Part shown: positions 36,682-45,320 of the stretch, piece after piece
Position numbering within the stretch: the stretch's first letter is position 1
Layout of the letters: the number at the start of each line of letters is the position of its first letter
Origin: an uncultured Bacteroides sp.
GTDB taxonomy: Bacteria > Bacteroidota > Bacteroidia > Bacteroidales > Bacteroidaceae
DNA: 64,000 nucleotides
Direction: 5' to 3'
Assembly (NCBI GenBank): GCA_959606905.1
Contig: CAUHML010000005.1
Span: forward strand, 49,464-113,463
The notes under the pieces: model-generated
Told to the model about the DNA's origin: nothing
Seen by the model: the letters and a program-made list of their open reading frames with translations, nothing else
The model's database searches: none
Made by a program: the position numbers and the translations under genes

Positions 36682-39555
36682 CTATTTATTTCTAACACAT
36701 CTCAAAGACAACCCGTTTTTAAATGAAGTGCTCACAGGTGCTGTCCCTTCATAACTTAATTCTATATTCCACACAGAACTCCAATCAACATAATCAGCAC
36801 CTTCCGGTTCAGGGATATCAGCCGCTGATGCTGTCATATAAAAGCCGGCACTAGGATGTTCCAATACCCCCGCTTCATTTGCTCCTCCCACACCGTAATT
36901 CCGTCTGCCTGCGGAAGGAAAAAACAATGACTTAACTCCATTGAAAAAAATACATCCCCAATATGCGGCATTCGCACTTTTTATAGTAACTCCATATTGT
37001 ATCAAATCACCATTAATCAAATTCTGCTCTATGGGACGTCTATCAAAATACCCGTCTGCATAGAACCCAAAAGTCATATTATCAGGAAGAGTTACAGGAG
37101 CATAATATGAAGGAGAACTAGCTTGAGTTCCAGACTCCGGACTAACCGATTTATACCCTTGGTTACCGTCACCTGTCATCGGATTTTTAAATATGGATGC
37201 TCTCCATTCTGATGCCTCCGCTTCCGTAGTTGTACTGTTATGTGAAGCCACTAATCCTCCGGTTATGCTACCATCATTCGGTCGATGATAACCTTCAGGA
37301 CAAATTTCCAGGTTTGTACTATAGCTTTCTGACGGAATTCCGTTATCCCATGTCAGATACTGATAGTTTTTGTAATAGCTCCATCCCCAGCCTTCAAGCC
37401 CAATCGCATTCATGCCAGGATGTGGATTCAATGCCCTATAGCCAAGCGCGTTATATGCCTCATCCATTTCTGCATCTTCGGGAGAACTACCATAATCTCC
37501 TTCTTTTAGTCGCCCCCATTGGAAATGTGCCCCTGCTTTTGTCGGGAAATCAACTTCCGAAGCATTATTTCTATTCACAACGATACTAAAATCGTTTGTC
37601 ATCGGAGTAGCCAGAAAATTTTTGTGAGTCATATTGTAAACAGCAAATTTTCTCGACCCTACCCGTCCGGGATATAAATAATCCGGGGTTTCTCCCTGTC
37701 TCAAATAAAGAGTTGCCTCTACAGGCTGATCCCCCCACCCCCATAACCAATATCTCAATTTCACAGTCGCATACCTTGGAGTAGCCGGATCAGGATTTGT
37801 TTCTGTCAGTCCGATACGGAAGTAAATACGTCCTTTACCGGAAACATTCTTGCCATCCTCTCCTTTCTGCAAATTGGGTGTTACACGGAAATTTTCAGCA
37901 ACTCCCGGATTAGCCGTTCCGACATTAGGATCAAAACTGGGAGTAGTGCTCAGGATTACCATATTATCAGGGTCTTCATCTACTCGCGCACTCCAATTTA
38001 CTATCGTTACGGCATCTGCCCCTTCTCTGGCAAGCTGTCCCGTAATGATGCGCTCTCCACACTGGTCATTTTTCCAAAAAGCTCCGGCATATCCTGTTGC
38101 TCCATTCGCCGGATTTACAGCCGGATGATAGAATTGAAGACGTGTTCCATTTTGTTCTATCGTGACAGTAATATCCCTTTGCAAAGCATTACTGCCATCT
38201 GTATTTTCAGCAGATAACGTCAGTTTATATGTACCGGTCAGATTTGGAGACTTCTTTATATAGTCAAATATCTCATCCTTTATCAACCATCCGTCAGCCA
38301 GAAGGTCCATATATCCCGTCCCCTCTTGTCCGTTGGCGGCATACATAAACCGTTCAGGAGCAGTAGTCCAGTCTGTTGTACTTTGAGCTACCAAGCTATT
38401 AAAGATACGGTTAGTTTCCACTATCTCACCGGTTGTTACATTATACACTTCGGGCAGTACTCTGACTACAGGCATGTTTGACGAAAATGAAATCCGAGCA
38501 CCATTAAAATCGGTTATCGACACTTTCGTATGTGAAACATTCAGTATGCGCAAGTCATCTATATTCCAGTTATTATTTTCATCCGTCCACTTGGAAGCTT
38601 TGATATTTACCTCCAACGGTTCTTTTACAATTCCCTTGAATGACAACATTGTATTTATCGGCAGGCTATAATTCACCGGTTCCGAAACAATCTTCAGTTC
38701 ACAAGAAGGGCTATAGTGGTTTCCCATATCTACAGTGAGTACCACAGCCTTCGCCTTGTCCTCTGTCACCTCCAGTTCTTTGGCAGGTAAAATAATCCGG
38801 TTTACTCTCTTTGCCCATACTCTCCCCTCAGTAGGAGTCTCAGCTGAAAAATAACTTCCATCCGTATCCTTTTTAAAAGTACGTATATTACTCTGCCCTA
38901 TCGCTCCCTGATAATTGGTAGTAAGAGGTACCGCATCCGGAATGTTTTGAAATATAAGTCCGGAAAAAATATCCTCCAGTTCATCATCTGATTCCAATAC
39001 AACATCTATCCTCACTGCCAATCTTTCAAGAGCAAGTTGCAATATAGTTACTTCCGTATTGTCACTCAATCGGGCCCCTTGCCCGTTGGATAAAACAGTG
39101 ACCTGTTTAATCTCCTGTTTCATGGGTATAATTTGATCGGACGTGAAGAAACGTTCAGGATAGGCGATATTATCTAAATCACAATAATTGGAAATACTCT
39201 TCAATTGATTTAAAACGGGGATATTAGCAGGTTCATTAGCAAGAAAAACAAAGTCATATGTTCCCGGATTAATAGTATGACGTATAATATCACCTTCTGA
39301 TGCAGTATAGCGCACATTGGTAACAATATCTTTAGTTGTTTTATCAAATGCCAGTACACGAAGGGTTTCAACGATATAGTCATCAGGATCCGTTCCCAGA
39401 TGTGTATTACCCTGCACTCCTATTCCTCTTATCGAAATAAAAGTACTTTCCGTTTCATTATTATTTGTAAAAGTCTCATCAATACAAGAAGAAAAAGACA
39501 GTAATAATAAAAAGCAAACTAAACCTATATAAATTCTACTCTCACTAACAATCAT
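36682..39555 (-). CDS. Large fimbria-associated lipoprotein with FISUMP-like C-terminus (tip candidate)
   Basis: A 957-residue outer-membrane lipoprotein (LLLLSFSSC, Cys24). The N-terminal part (~40-330) is fimbrillin-like (IVETLRVLAFDKTTKDIV; TILQLALERLAVRIDV). The middle holds beta-sandwich repeats. The C-terminal ~250 residues look like the FISUMP domain: ICPEGYHRPNDGS, then FPSAGRRNYGVGG and the ending NGLSLRCVRNK. FISUMP domains are seen at the ends of large Bacteroidetes surface proteins. It is first in the operon and much larger than the shaft protein, so it is a good candidate for the tip adhesin. The receptor is unknown. Confidence 0.75.
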   Translation of the reverse strand: MIVSESRIYIGLVCFLLLLSFSSCIDETFTNNNETESTFISIRGIGVQGNTHLGTDPDDYIVETLRVLAFDKTTKDIVTNVRYTASEGDIIRHTINPGTYDFVFLANEPANIPVLNQLKSISNYCDLDNIAYPERFFTSDQIIPMKQEIKQVTVLSNGQGARLSDNTEVTILQLALERLAVRIDVVLESDDELEDIFSGLIFQNIPDAVPLTTNYQGAIGQSNIRTFKKDTDGSYFSAETPTEGRVWAKRVNRIILPAKELEVTEDKAKAVVLTVDMGNHYSPSCELKIVSEPVNYSLPINTMLSFKGIVKEPLEVNIKASKWTDENNNWNIDDLRILNVSHTKVSITDFNGARISFSSNMPVVRVLPEVYNVTTGEIVETNRIFNSLVAQSTTDWTTAPERFMYAANGQEGTGYMDLLADGWLIKDEIFDYIKKSPNLTGTYKLTLSAENTDGSNALQRDITVTIEQNGTRLQFYHPAVNPANGATGYAGAFWKNDQCGERIITGQLAREGADAVTIVNWSARVDEDPDNMVILSTTPSFDPNVGTANPGVAENFRVTPNLQKGEDGKNVSGKGRIYFRIGLTETNPDPATPRYATVKLRYWLWGWGDQPVEATLYLRQGETPDYLYPGRVGSRKFAVYNMTHKNFLATPMTNDFSIVVNRNNASEVDFPTKAGAHFQWGRLKEGDYGSSPEDAEMDEAYNALGYRALNPHPGMNAIGLEGWGWSYYKNYQYLTWDNGIPSESYSTNLEICPEGYHRPNDGSITGGLVASHNSTTTEAEASEWRASIFKNPMTGDGNQGYKSVSPESGTQASSPSYYAPVTLPDNMTFGFYADGYFDRRPIEQNLINGDLIQYGVTIKSANAAYWGCIFFNGVKSLFFPSAGRRNYGVGGANEAGVLEHPSAGFYMTASAADIPEPEGADYVDWSSVWNIELSYEGTAPVSTSFKNGLSLRCVRNK

Positions 39556-39960
39556 TCATTTATCTCTTTTAGCCAATTCCAAAACATACTTAAATTTCAT
39601 ATTGCAAATTTCGGAATATTAAAGGAGATACAGAATTGTATTCATTTCTGTTACAGATAATCCGAGTCTGAAAACAAGACTATTAATGTGAACTACAAAT
39701 CAGGGGATTACGGAATATAAAATAAAAAGTGGTAATCGGAGATATTTTTTCGACATTCGCATATTTCTCAAAACAACAGTTTCGAATATCAAAATAAAGA
39801 GATAGGAAAATACTAATAGATTTTCATATCATTTAGATACAATCCAGGCATAAATCAGACAAGAGAAACGACTATTTTACACAATAAAAAAGCCGAAAAC
39901 TTATATAATCTATGCCTAAATGGTAGAATGTTCAATTTTTGTATATAAATAGCTATCAGA
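39556..39960 (-). other. 405-bp intergenic region upstream of the fimbria operon
   Basis: Very AT-rich and without a coding frame. The operon promoter must lie here, but I found no exact TAnnTTTG in a good position; TATGTTTTG, near 39584, is the closest, with one extra base. A 7-bp inverted pair AGGCATA (39846-39852) and TATGCCT (39911-39917) is the only symmetry noticed. It is too short to call an invertible promoter. Confidence 0.35.
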
Positions 39961-40503
39961 TTATAACGTTTTTCGTTCCGTTTCTGTGGGTGCTACTTCA
40001 TCCGGAATACTAAATTCACGATTAGCAAACAAATCAGCAAGTCCTGAAATTTGCTTCAGGCGCAATAATTCATCACGATCCATACCGATATTCTTCATAA
40101 TCCATTGATCGGACATACCTGCTTTGTCAAGTTCCGCAACGATGTTACACATCAATTCTATATTATGCATCCCACGAGCGCGGTTGTGACGTATAGTAGA
40201 ACTCATCCGGTTCGACAAATCCTTGTCAATCACCACAATCGGAAGCAGCCCGTTTTCACGTTTATAAATTCGCTGCGAAGTCTTCAATACCGTATAGCGA
40301 TGATAACCATCCACTAGAATATAACGGTCTTCCTCTTTATTATAATAACATACACATGGCATTGTAAAGCCATCTTCCCAGATAGAAAGTTCAAGTAATT
40401 TCATTTCGGGCGGTGCAACGACGTTCGGATTATAATCGTTTGCATATACTTTTTCTACGGGCACCGCTTTTACCTCGTAGACAGGACTTTTATCTACACT
40501 CAT
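39961..40503 (-). CDS. IbrB-like ParB/Srx-fold protein
   Basis: 180 residues with the ParB N-terminal fold: VEKVYANDYNPNVV, then LLELSIWEDGFTMP, ILVDGYHRYTVLK and the NRARGMHN segment that corresponds to the ParB GERRxRA/NxxR region. A C-terminal HTH-like part (MSDQWIMKNIGMDRDELLRL) follows. It overlaps the upstream PAPS-reductase-like gene by ATGA, as do ibrA and ibrB of E. coli, whose products activate immunoglobulin-binding protein genes. Other members occur in prophages. The biochemical activity is unknown. Confidence 0.82.
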   Translation of the reverse strand: MSVDKSPVYEVKAVPVEKVYANDYNPNVVAPPEMKLLELSIWEDGFTMPCVCYYNKEEDRYILVDGYHRYTVLKTSQRIYKRENGLLPIVVIDKDLSNRMSSTIRHNRARGMHNIELMCNIVAELDKAGMSDQWIMKNIGMDRDELLRLKQISGLADLFANREFSIPDEVAPTETERKTL

Positions 40504-41804
40504 GATACTATAATTCTATATTGTTCCATTATTTGACTTCTCTTACTCATTTCTTCCTTTGTCGGTGAAAATCCCATATACTTGCATGCATGATCATTTT
40601 TGAGGATGCAAATACACATCCGTTTATACGTAGGTATTTCTTTAAACTCCGGAATATCTATATCATCCTGATATTCCATACGTACCGGCTTCTTTAGTGT
40701 TTTGTAATTACTGTTATCCATGACAATTATCGGTATTTTGGCATCAATTAACTTCCGGATAGTAGCGTCACTCAGGCAACCGCCTTTTGTCCGCCAAAAA
40801 TTTACACTTACCGACAGTTTCCGGAGATAATTCTTCCGTGCCCGTTCCGGCAAAGTAGACAACAAGAAATACATAAACTCACGCCATGTATACCCTTCTG
40901 GCAGCTTCACTGACTGCCACCCCATTGCGTGGGTACCACCATACATACCTGTAAAGTTAACCCCGTTCACTCGTCCTACCATCTTGCCCCACGTATTGGG
41001 ATCAAGTACCCGATAGAGCTGAAGACTCTCTTGTGCTTCATTGATAAAAGGACTTGCTACACGCTGACGCTCCAGATTGACTCCCGCCCGATAATAAAGG
41101 TCATATAGCACATTATAATCCCACTGGAATTTTCCGTTAGCCGTCCACACATCCGTTGTTTTCCAGTCATAGATAGGATAAGCATTATAAATGTCATTTC
41201 CCACTTTCGAAGTCCATTTATACTTGTGGTACATCTGAAATTTACGACTCATATAAATACATCTCCAACGATTGAAACTCTCCTGCGTACGAATACCGAT
41301 CAGGCAACAAGTACGCACAGCATCATTCTTATTATGTATCCATTGCGCAAAACGCATCTGAAATTCATAATCCCACATCGTTGTATTATAAAACGGAAAG
41401 TCGTCTTTAGTCATTGCCTTTTTAGGCATGGGGCGAACCCATATATTCTTTTTACTATCTTCCCAAGGACGCCAAAAAGACTGATACATAGAAGTGCAGG
41501 TAGCTACACGAAAAGGAATACATACCCGGTATACATCCAGAATATCCTTATTAGCTTCCAGTATCCGGTCCACATAGTCAATGGTCATTTTATACTGGAT
41601 TTCATAATCCATGTGAAAGACTCCAAGACGTATCTTTAGATTATTTTTCCGGATGTAGTCAATACACATATTCAGCAACACCCCACTATCTTTACCTCCG
41701 GAAAATGATACATAGATATTATCAAATTCATTAAATATAACTTTCAGTCGCTCTTGTGCTAGTTCATATACATTCTTTGTGCCCGCTATCTTCTTTTTGC
41801 CCAT
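40500..41804 (-). CDS. IbrA-like PAPS-reductase-family protein (DUF3440)
   Basis: 434 residues. The N-terminal adenylyl-transferase-type PP-loop SFSGGKDSGVLLN (~33) belongs to the PAPS reductase superfamily. TCCLIGIRTQESFNRWR and the long C-terminal half characterise the DUF3440/IbrA group rather than true CysH, whose ECGLH active site is absent. DndC, an ATP-pyrophosphatase in DNA phosphorothioation, is a distant relative. The partner ParB-like gene overlaps by 4 bp. The ATP-binding site looks intact, so an adenylation chemistry is expected, but the substrate is unknown. Confidence 0.85.
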   Translation of the reverse strand: MGKKKIAGTKNVYELAQERLKVIFNEFDNIYVSFSGGKDSGVLLNMCIDYIRKNNLKIRLGVFHMDYEIQYKMTIDYVDRILEANKDILDVYRVCIPFRVATCTSMYQSFWRPWEDSKKNIWVRPMPKKAMTKDDFPFYNTTMWDYEFQMRFAQWIHNKNDAVRTCCLIGIRTQESFNRWRCIYMSRKFQMYHKYKWTSKVGNDIYNAYPIYDWKTTDVWTANGKFQWDYNVLYDLYYRAGVNLERQRVASPFINEAQESLQLYRVLDPNTWGKMVGRVNGVNFTGMYGGTHAMGWQSVKLPEGYTWREFMYFLLSTLPERARKNYLRKLSVSVNFWRTKGGCLSDATIRKLIDAKIPIIVMDNSNYKTLKKPVRMEYQDDIDIPEFKEIPTYKRMCICILKNDHACKYMGFSPTKEEMSKRSQIMEQYRIIVS

Positions 41805-41807
41805 AAA

Positions 41808-42215
41808 TCATCTATACATTTTAACATACCGTGTCCACTTTTTATCCATGGATACAAATTCAAATTTCTCAAAGATTTCTTTGTCTTGTATCAGCGTGAC
41901 AGAGTTAAGTAACCAAGTCTCAGATCCGAATTCAGCAATAACAGCCGGTAACAACAACGACAAAAGCTCCTCCCGTTCTGTCCCCTCTGCCTTCACATAA
42001 TAATTATTGATTACAGCTTTCTTCCGACCTTTTTGCTCCACCGGAACGAAACCCAACACTTCCTTATCTTCAATTGCAATAAACCAGACATACTCCTCAC
42101 CCGTCTTAAAAGGGTAATTATTGTTGGCGCGTATTACTTCAGGATCCATAACCAACGGTGCCAAAAGCCGATATAAGTGTTTGTCTTTTCCTTTTAATTG
42201 TATTATCTGCATCAT
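41808..42215 (-). CDS. Acetyltransferase-like (GNAT fold) protein in the ibrAB-like operon
   Basis: The start is placed at 42215 (MMQIIQLKGKDKHLYRLL), giving 135 residues. The longer frame starting with GTG at 42236 overlaps the -7 box. A GNAT-like pattern is visible: AIEDKEVLGFVPVEQKGRKK, then NNYYVKAEGTEREELLSLLL and a C-terminal EIFEKFEFVSMDKKWTRY, but the acetyl-CoA loop is atypical. It stops 3 bp before the IbrA-like gene, so the three genes form one operon. It may modify the same target as, or protect against, the other two proteins. Confidence 0.65.
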   Translation of the reverse strand: MMQIIQLKGKDKHLYRLLAPLVMDPEVIRANNNYPFKTGEEYVWFIAIEDKEVLGFVPVEQKGRKKAVINNYYVKAEGTEREELLSLLLPAVIAEFGSETWLLNSVTLIQDKEIFEKFEFVSMDKKWTRYVKMYR

Positions 42216-42235
42216 ATCATTCAAAAATGGACACA

Positions 42236-42243
42236 CAAAAATA
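42236..42243 (-). promoter_or_regulatory. -7 box of the ibrAB-like operon
   Basis: On the minus strand this reads TATTTTTG, 20 bp before the ATG at 42215. Confidence 0.55.
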
Positions 42244-42327
42244 AGGAAAAAATATCAATTTAGTCATTTCTGTTCCTAAAACATTTGTTTTTCATGTTAT
42301 TATCTTTATATTTCGATATTTTTGAAA

Positions 42328-42738
42328 TCATGAGTTCACCATCCCCCTTTCTCGTTTAAAATAAGTCAGCACGGTGGCATAGCTAAGATATTCCCGTCCG
42401 GGAACATGTGACCGGCTTCGGAATTGATAACGAGCAAATATAACTTCACATACCAGCTTATATTTAAAAAACAGCTTTAACCTATGCTGCAAATAATCAA
42501 ATTCACGACAAAGAGATGCAAAGACATTACTTATTTCGGCATTAGGAATCACCCGTGGTTCACGTTTCGATTTCTCTATATGCTCTATTTTATGAAGGAC
42601 ATATTCCAATTGTTCTACTTCTTCTTCTGTTTTCCGCATTGTACATTTCATTTGTTCCAGTTTCTCCTTTTGATGAATACACTGTTCCCGTTTGCGCTGT
42701 AAACGTTCTTCTATTACTTTTTTTCCTTGTGATATCAT
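42328..42738 (-). CDS. Coiled-coil protein of unknown function
   Basis: 136 residues. The first ~60 form a strongly charged coiled coil (RLQRKREQCIHQKEKLEQMK, then a further heptad-like stretch to ~58). The second half is basic and aromatic (CREFDYLQHRLKLFFKYKLV). There is no signal peptide or membrane helix. It has its own promoter (-7 TATCTTTG at 42820-42827) and a ~75-nt leader that contains GGCT/AGCC and GCCG/CGGC hairpins. It lies between the ibrAB-like operon and the phage-like module and belongs clearly to neither. No family recognised. Confidence 0.6.
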   Translation of the reverse strand: MISQGKKVIEERLQRKREQCIHQKEKLEQMKCTMRKTEEEVEQLEYVLHKIEHIEKSKREPRVIPNAEISNVFASLCREFDYLQHRLKLFFKYKLVCEVIFARYQFRSRSHVPGREYLSYATVLTYFKRERGMVNS

Positions 42739-42819
42739 AAAATTTAATTATATACTATTAGTAATACATTGCCGTCAATTAGCGGCTAAAAAAGCCTTTA
42801 TAAAATCTAATTTCATTTG

Positions 42820-42827
42820 CAAAGATA
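42820..42827 (-). promoter_or_regulatory. -7 box of coiled-coil gene
   Basis: On the minus strand this reads TATCTTTG, 82 bp before the ATG at 42738. Confidence 0.55.
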
Positions 42828-42937
42828 GAGAAGATTGTTTAAATAATTAGATTTTTAATTAAAAATATTATTAATAATAGCACTTTTAAATTACCAGTAC
42901 ATCAAAAAAAAGCTTTTTCAGGCAAATTGACAAATTA

Positions 42938-42945
42938 TACCTTTG
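42938..42945 (+). promoter_or_regulatory. -7 box before the leader peptide and replication-like module
   Basis: TACCTTTG matches TAnnTTTG. Transcription would start near 42952, giving a ~235-nt leader before the gene at 43187. Confidence 0.6.
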
Positions 42946-42968
42946 CCGAAAATTAAATATAGCGAACA

Positions 42969-43031
42969 ATGAAAGTCGAGGATGAAGATATAATGTATTT
43001 TAATACATTCTTTTTTTATTATATATATTAG
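42969..43031 (+). CDS. Candidate 20-codon leader peptide, Phe/Tyr rich
   Basis: The frame encodes MKVEDEDIMYFNTFFFYYIY. Nine of the last eleven residues are aromatic or AT-rich codons (Phe and Tyr dominate). It starts 17 bp after the expected transcription start, and its codons pass through the terminator hairpin at 42992-43018, the classical layout of an attenuator leader peptide. AT-rich DNA favours Phe/Tyr/Ile codons, so the aromatic content could be chance. Confidence 0.35.
   Translation: MKVEDEDIMYFNTFFFYYIY
42992..43018 (+). terminator. Intrinsic terminator inside the leader (attenuator candidate)
   Basis: AATGTAT, loop TTTA, ATACATT, then C and seven T. It is perfect in form and lies between promoter and gene. 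Confidence 0.65.
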
Positions 43032-43121
43032 TGGGCCAAAGAGAGGTCGAAGCATAAAATACCATATACTCCCCCTATCTTCTACCACGACGTTTGAGAG
43101 TAATCAAAAAAGGTCGCTCAA

Positions 43122-43143
43122 GGAGGTCCTAAAATGTACCTCC
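43122..43143 (+). promoter_or_regulatory. Hairpin in the 5' leader of the replication-like gene
   Basis: GGAGGT, a 10-base loop, ACCTCC. The GGAGG could act as a masked ribosome-binding-like sequence, although it is 44 bp from the ATG at 43187. The rest of 43032-43186 is leader sequence without a gene. Confidence 0.45.
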
Positions 43144-43186
43144 CAAGACGACTGAAATATTTTATATGTATTAAATAAGTAAACTT

Positions 43187-43804
43187 ATGATTAAATCAAC
43201 AGCAGAAATGCTAAAGAAGGGATATCTCCTTTTCCCTAAAGTATTGTTTGAGGAGCAAATGAAAAAGACAAAAGGTGCGACAGGATACTTCGACGCCTTC
43301 ATCCTCGTGCTAACTCACGTCAATTACAGCACAACAGAATGTACTGTGAAACATTACACTTTTGAATGTCGGCGGGGCGAATCGGTTATATCCATTGCTC
43401 ATTGGGCGAAATTATTTGGTTGGAAACGTAGCCGGACACGATATTTCTTCAATAAAATGTATGAAGAAGGGATTATAGAAAGAGTTATTAATCCGTATAT
43501 CACTCACATACGTATCCCCAGTTATGATCTGCTTGTAGGACAGAAACGTCGCGAGAATGCCCACGAAGAAGCAAATGGAGTTACTTTCGAAGTATTCTGG
43601 GCTAAATATCATGAAGTAACTCAAAAGCCGAAAACCAATATCGGCCGGGCACGCCGGGAATGGAAGAAATTGTCTCCCCACGAACGCAGCCTGAGCTTGA
43701 AGAATATTGATGAATATTATGACAATCTGACAGATACAAAGTACTGTATGCAGGCTAGTACATATCTATCCGACAAAGCATTCCTGAATGAATATGATTA
43801 TTAG
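43187..43804 (+). CDS. Phage-type replication protein with winged-helix domain
   Basis: 205 residues. The N-terminal ~115 residues look like a winged helix (GYFDAFILVLTHVNYS; SIAHWAKLFGWKRSRTRYFF; MYEEGIIERVI), as in phage replication initiators and helicase loaders. The C-terminal ~75 residues (FWAKYHEVTQKPKTNIGRAR, then WKKLSPHERS and YLSDKAFLNEY) recur at the ends of phage and conjugative replication proteins. It ends 8 bp before a DnaB gene, which supports a helicase-loading or origin-binding role. Function inferred. Confidence 0.65.
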   Translation: MIKSTAEMLKKGYLLFPKVLFEEQMKKTKGATGYFDAFILVLTHVNYSTTECTVKHYTFECRRGESVISIAHWAKLFGWKRSRTRYFFNKMYEEGIIERVINPYITHIRIPSYDLLVGQKRRENAHEEANGVTFEVFWAKYHEVTQKPKTNIGRARREWKKLSPHERSLSLKNIDEYYDNLTDTKYCMQASTYLSDKAFLNEYDY

Positions 43805-43812
43805 TAAAGAAA

Positions 43813-45192
43813 ATGAGTGAAATTATAAATCCACAGGATGCCGAACTTGAGGAAATCATACTTGGCAGTTGCCTGATTGAAAGCAAAGCAATCACATTGA
43901 TTGCAGATATACTACGACCGGAAGCTTTTTATAATGAAAAAAATCTGGAGATTTACGCTACGTTACAAAGTATGTATCGCAACGGACAGAAAATAGATAT
44001 CATAACAGTCAAAGAAGAACTTGCCCGACGCGGCAAACTTGAATTCATCGGAGGACCTTATACGCTGGCACACATCAGCGGGCGTGTAGCTTCCAGTGCT
44101 CACCTCGAATATCATGCACGGATTCTTAAACAGAAATATATCCGTCGTGAAACGATTCTGGGATTCCACAAGCTTCTGGCGTTGGCTGCCGACGAAACCA
44201 CCGATATAGACGATACATTGGCAGACGCTCATACCCTCCTTGACCGACTGGAAAATGAATGTGGAACTACCGAACATCTACGCTCCATGTTACAACTGAT
44301 GGATGATACGATTAAACAAATAGAAGCGCGCATCAGCTCCAACAAGAATGGTATAACGGGGCTTCCTACCGGATTCTCCGATCTTGATCGCCTGACATGC
44401 GGCTGGCAACCAGGTGACGAGGTAGTCATTGCTGCCCGTCCTGCAGTAGGTAAAACGTCATTCGCCCTGCACCTGGCGCGTGCCGCCGCTTCTGCCGGTT
44501 ATCACATAGCTATATTCAGTCTCGAGATGCTAGGAGAACGTTTGGGTGACCGCTGGTTACTGGCTGCTACCACCAATGTCAACCCCGACAATGTACGCAG
44601 CGGCCAACTTACACCCAGTGAACAGAGGCAACTGCACGAAGCAGCAGCTGAGTTGTCCCGTCTACCTATTCACATTGATGATAACCCGTCAGTGAGTATG
44701 GATTACGTTCGTTCTTCCGCCAAACTGCTACAAAGCAAAGGTGAATGCGACGGTGTCATCATTGACTACCTGCAATTATGTGACATGAAAAGTGATCGGA
44801 ACAACCGCAACCGCGAGCAGGAAGTAGCCCAAGCCAGCCGTAAAGCCAAAATGCTGGCAAAAGAACTAAATATTCCCGTCATACTACTCAGCCAATTAAA
44901 CCGTAATGTAGAAGGGCGTCCTGACAGTCGTCCTAGTTTGAGCGACCTGCGGGAAAGCGGAGCTATCGAACAAGACGCTGATCTGGTATTGATGCTTTCA
45001 CGCCCTGCTCTTTCCGGACGTGACACAGACCGTAAAAGTACGTATCCAACTGAAGGACTGGGAGTGATAGATATTGTCAAACACCGCAACGGTACGACAA
45101 AAGAACTTTATTTCAGACATGACCCGAGTATGACAAAACTGGAGGACTACGTGCCCGGCATAGCCTGGATGAAAAAGAATACGACTGCCTGA
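43813..45192 (+). CDS. DnaB-like replicative helicase (accessory copy)
   Basis: 459 residues, the usual DnaB length. The N-terminal DnaB domain starts NPQDAELEEIILGSCLI. The RecA-fold ATPase has Walker A ARPAVGKTSFAL (~218), GVIIDYLQL as Walker B and LLSQLNRNVEGRPDSRPSLS as the conserved hexamer motif. The cysteine content and phage-like neighbour distinguish it from a typical chromosomal dnaB, so it is probably a second, phage-derived copy. It is transcribed with the preceding gene. The hairpin array at 45205-45305 follows. Confidence 0.9.
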   Translation: MSEIINPQDAELEEIILGSCLIESKAITLIADILRPEAFYNEKNLEIYATLQSMYRNGQKIDIITVKEELARRGKLEFIGGPYTLAHISGRVASSAHLEYHARILKQKYIRRETILGFHKLLALAADETTDIDDTLADAHTLLDRLENECGTTEHLRSMLQLMDDTIKQIEARISSNKNGITGLPTGFSDLDRLTCGWQPGDEVVIAARPAVGKTSFALHLARAAASAGYHIAIFSLEMLGERLGDRWLLAATTNVNPDNVRSGQLTPSEQRQLHEAAAELSRLPIHIDDNPSVSMDYVRSSAKLLQSKGECDGVIIDYLQLCDMKSDRNNRNREQEVAQASRKAKMLAKELNIPVILLSQLNRNVEGRPDSRPSLSDLRESGAIEQDADLVLMLSRPALSGRDTDRKSTYPTEGLGVIDIVKHRNGTTKELYFRHDPSMTKLEDYVPGIAWMKKNTTA

Positions 45193-45204
45193 CCTGTTTC
45201 AACC

Positions 45205-45305
45205 GACCGTTTGACTTATATAAATCGAGCGGTCAATTCAACGTAAACGACTGTATGTTTACACTAAAACGACCGCTCCTTATTAAGAAAAGAAGTGGTC
45301 GTTTT
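45205..45305 (+). promoter_or_regulatory. Overlapping alternative hairpins with terminator (attenuator-like)
   Basis: Four segments can pair in alternative ways: GACCG (45205-45209), GAGCGGTC (45227-45234), GACCGCTC (45271-45278) and AGTGGTC (45294-45300). Segments 2 and 3 pair perfectly over 8 bp, with GTAAAC/GTTTAC nested between. Segments 3 and 4 form the terminator AAAACGACC/GGTCGTTTT (45266-45305). A switch between 2:3 and 3:4 could control readthrough towards the HU gene. The simple reading is a bidirectional terminator for the convergent DnaB and DUF4248 genes. Confidence 0.55.
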
Positions 45306-45320
45306 CATTTAAAAGAGCAG

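Noticed and set aside
39556..39960. Invertible promoter upstream of the fimbria operon
   Set aside because: Only a 7-bp inverted pair was found, without a promoter between in a convincing position and without a recombinase gene nearby.
42216..42236. GTG start for the acetyltransferase-like gene
   Set aside because: It coincides with the -7 box TATTTTTG; ATG codons at 42215/42212 fit better.
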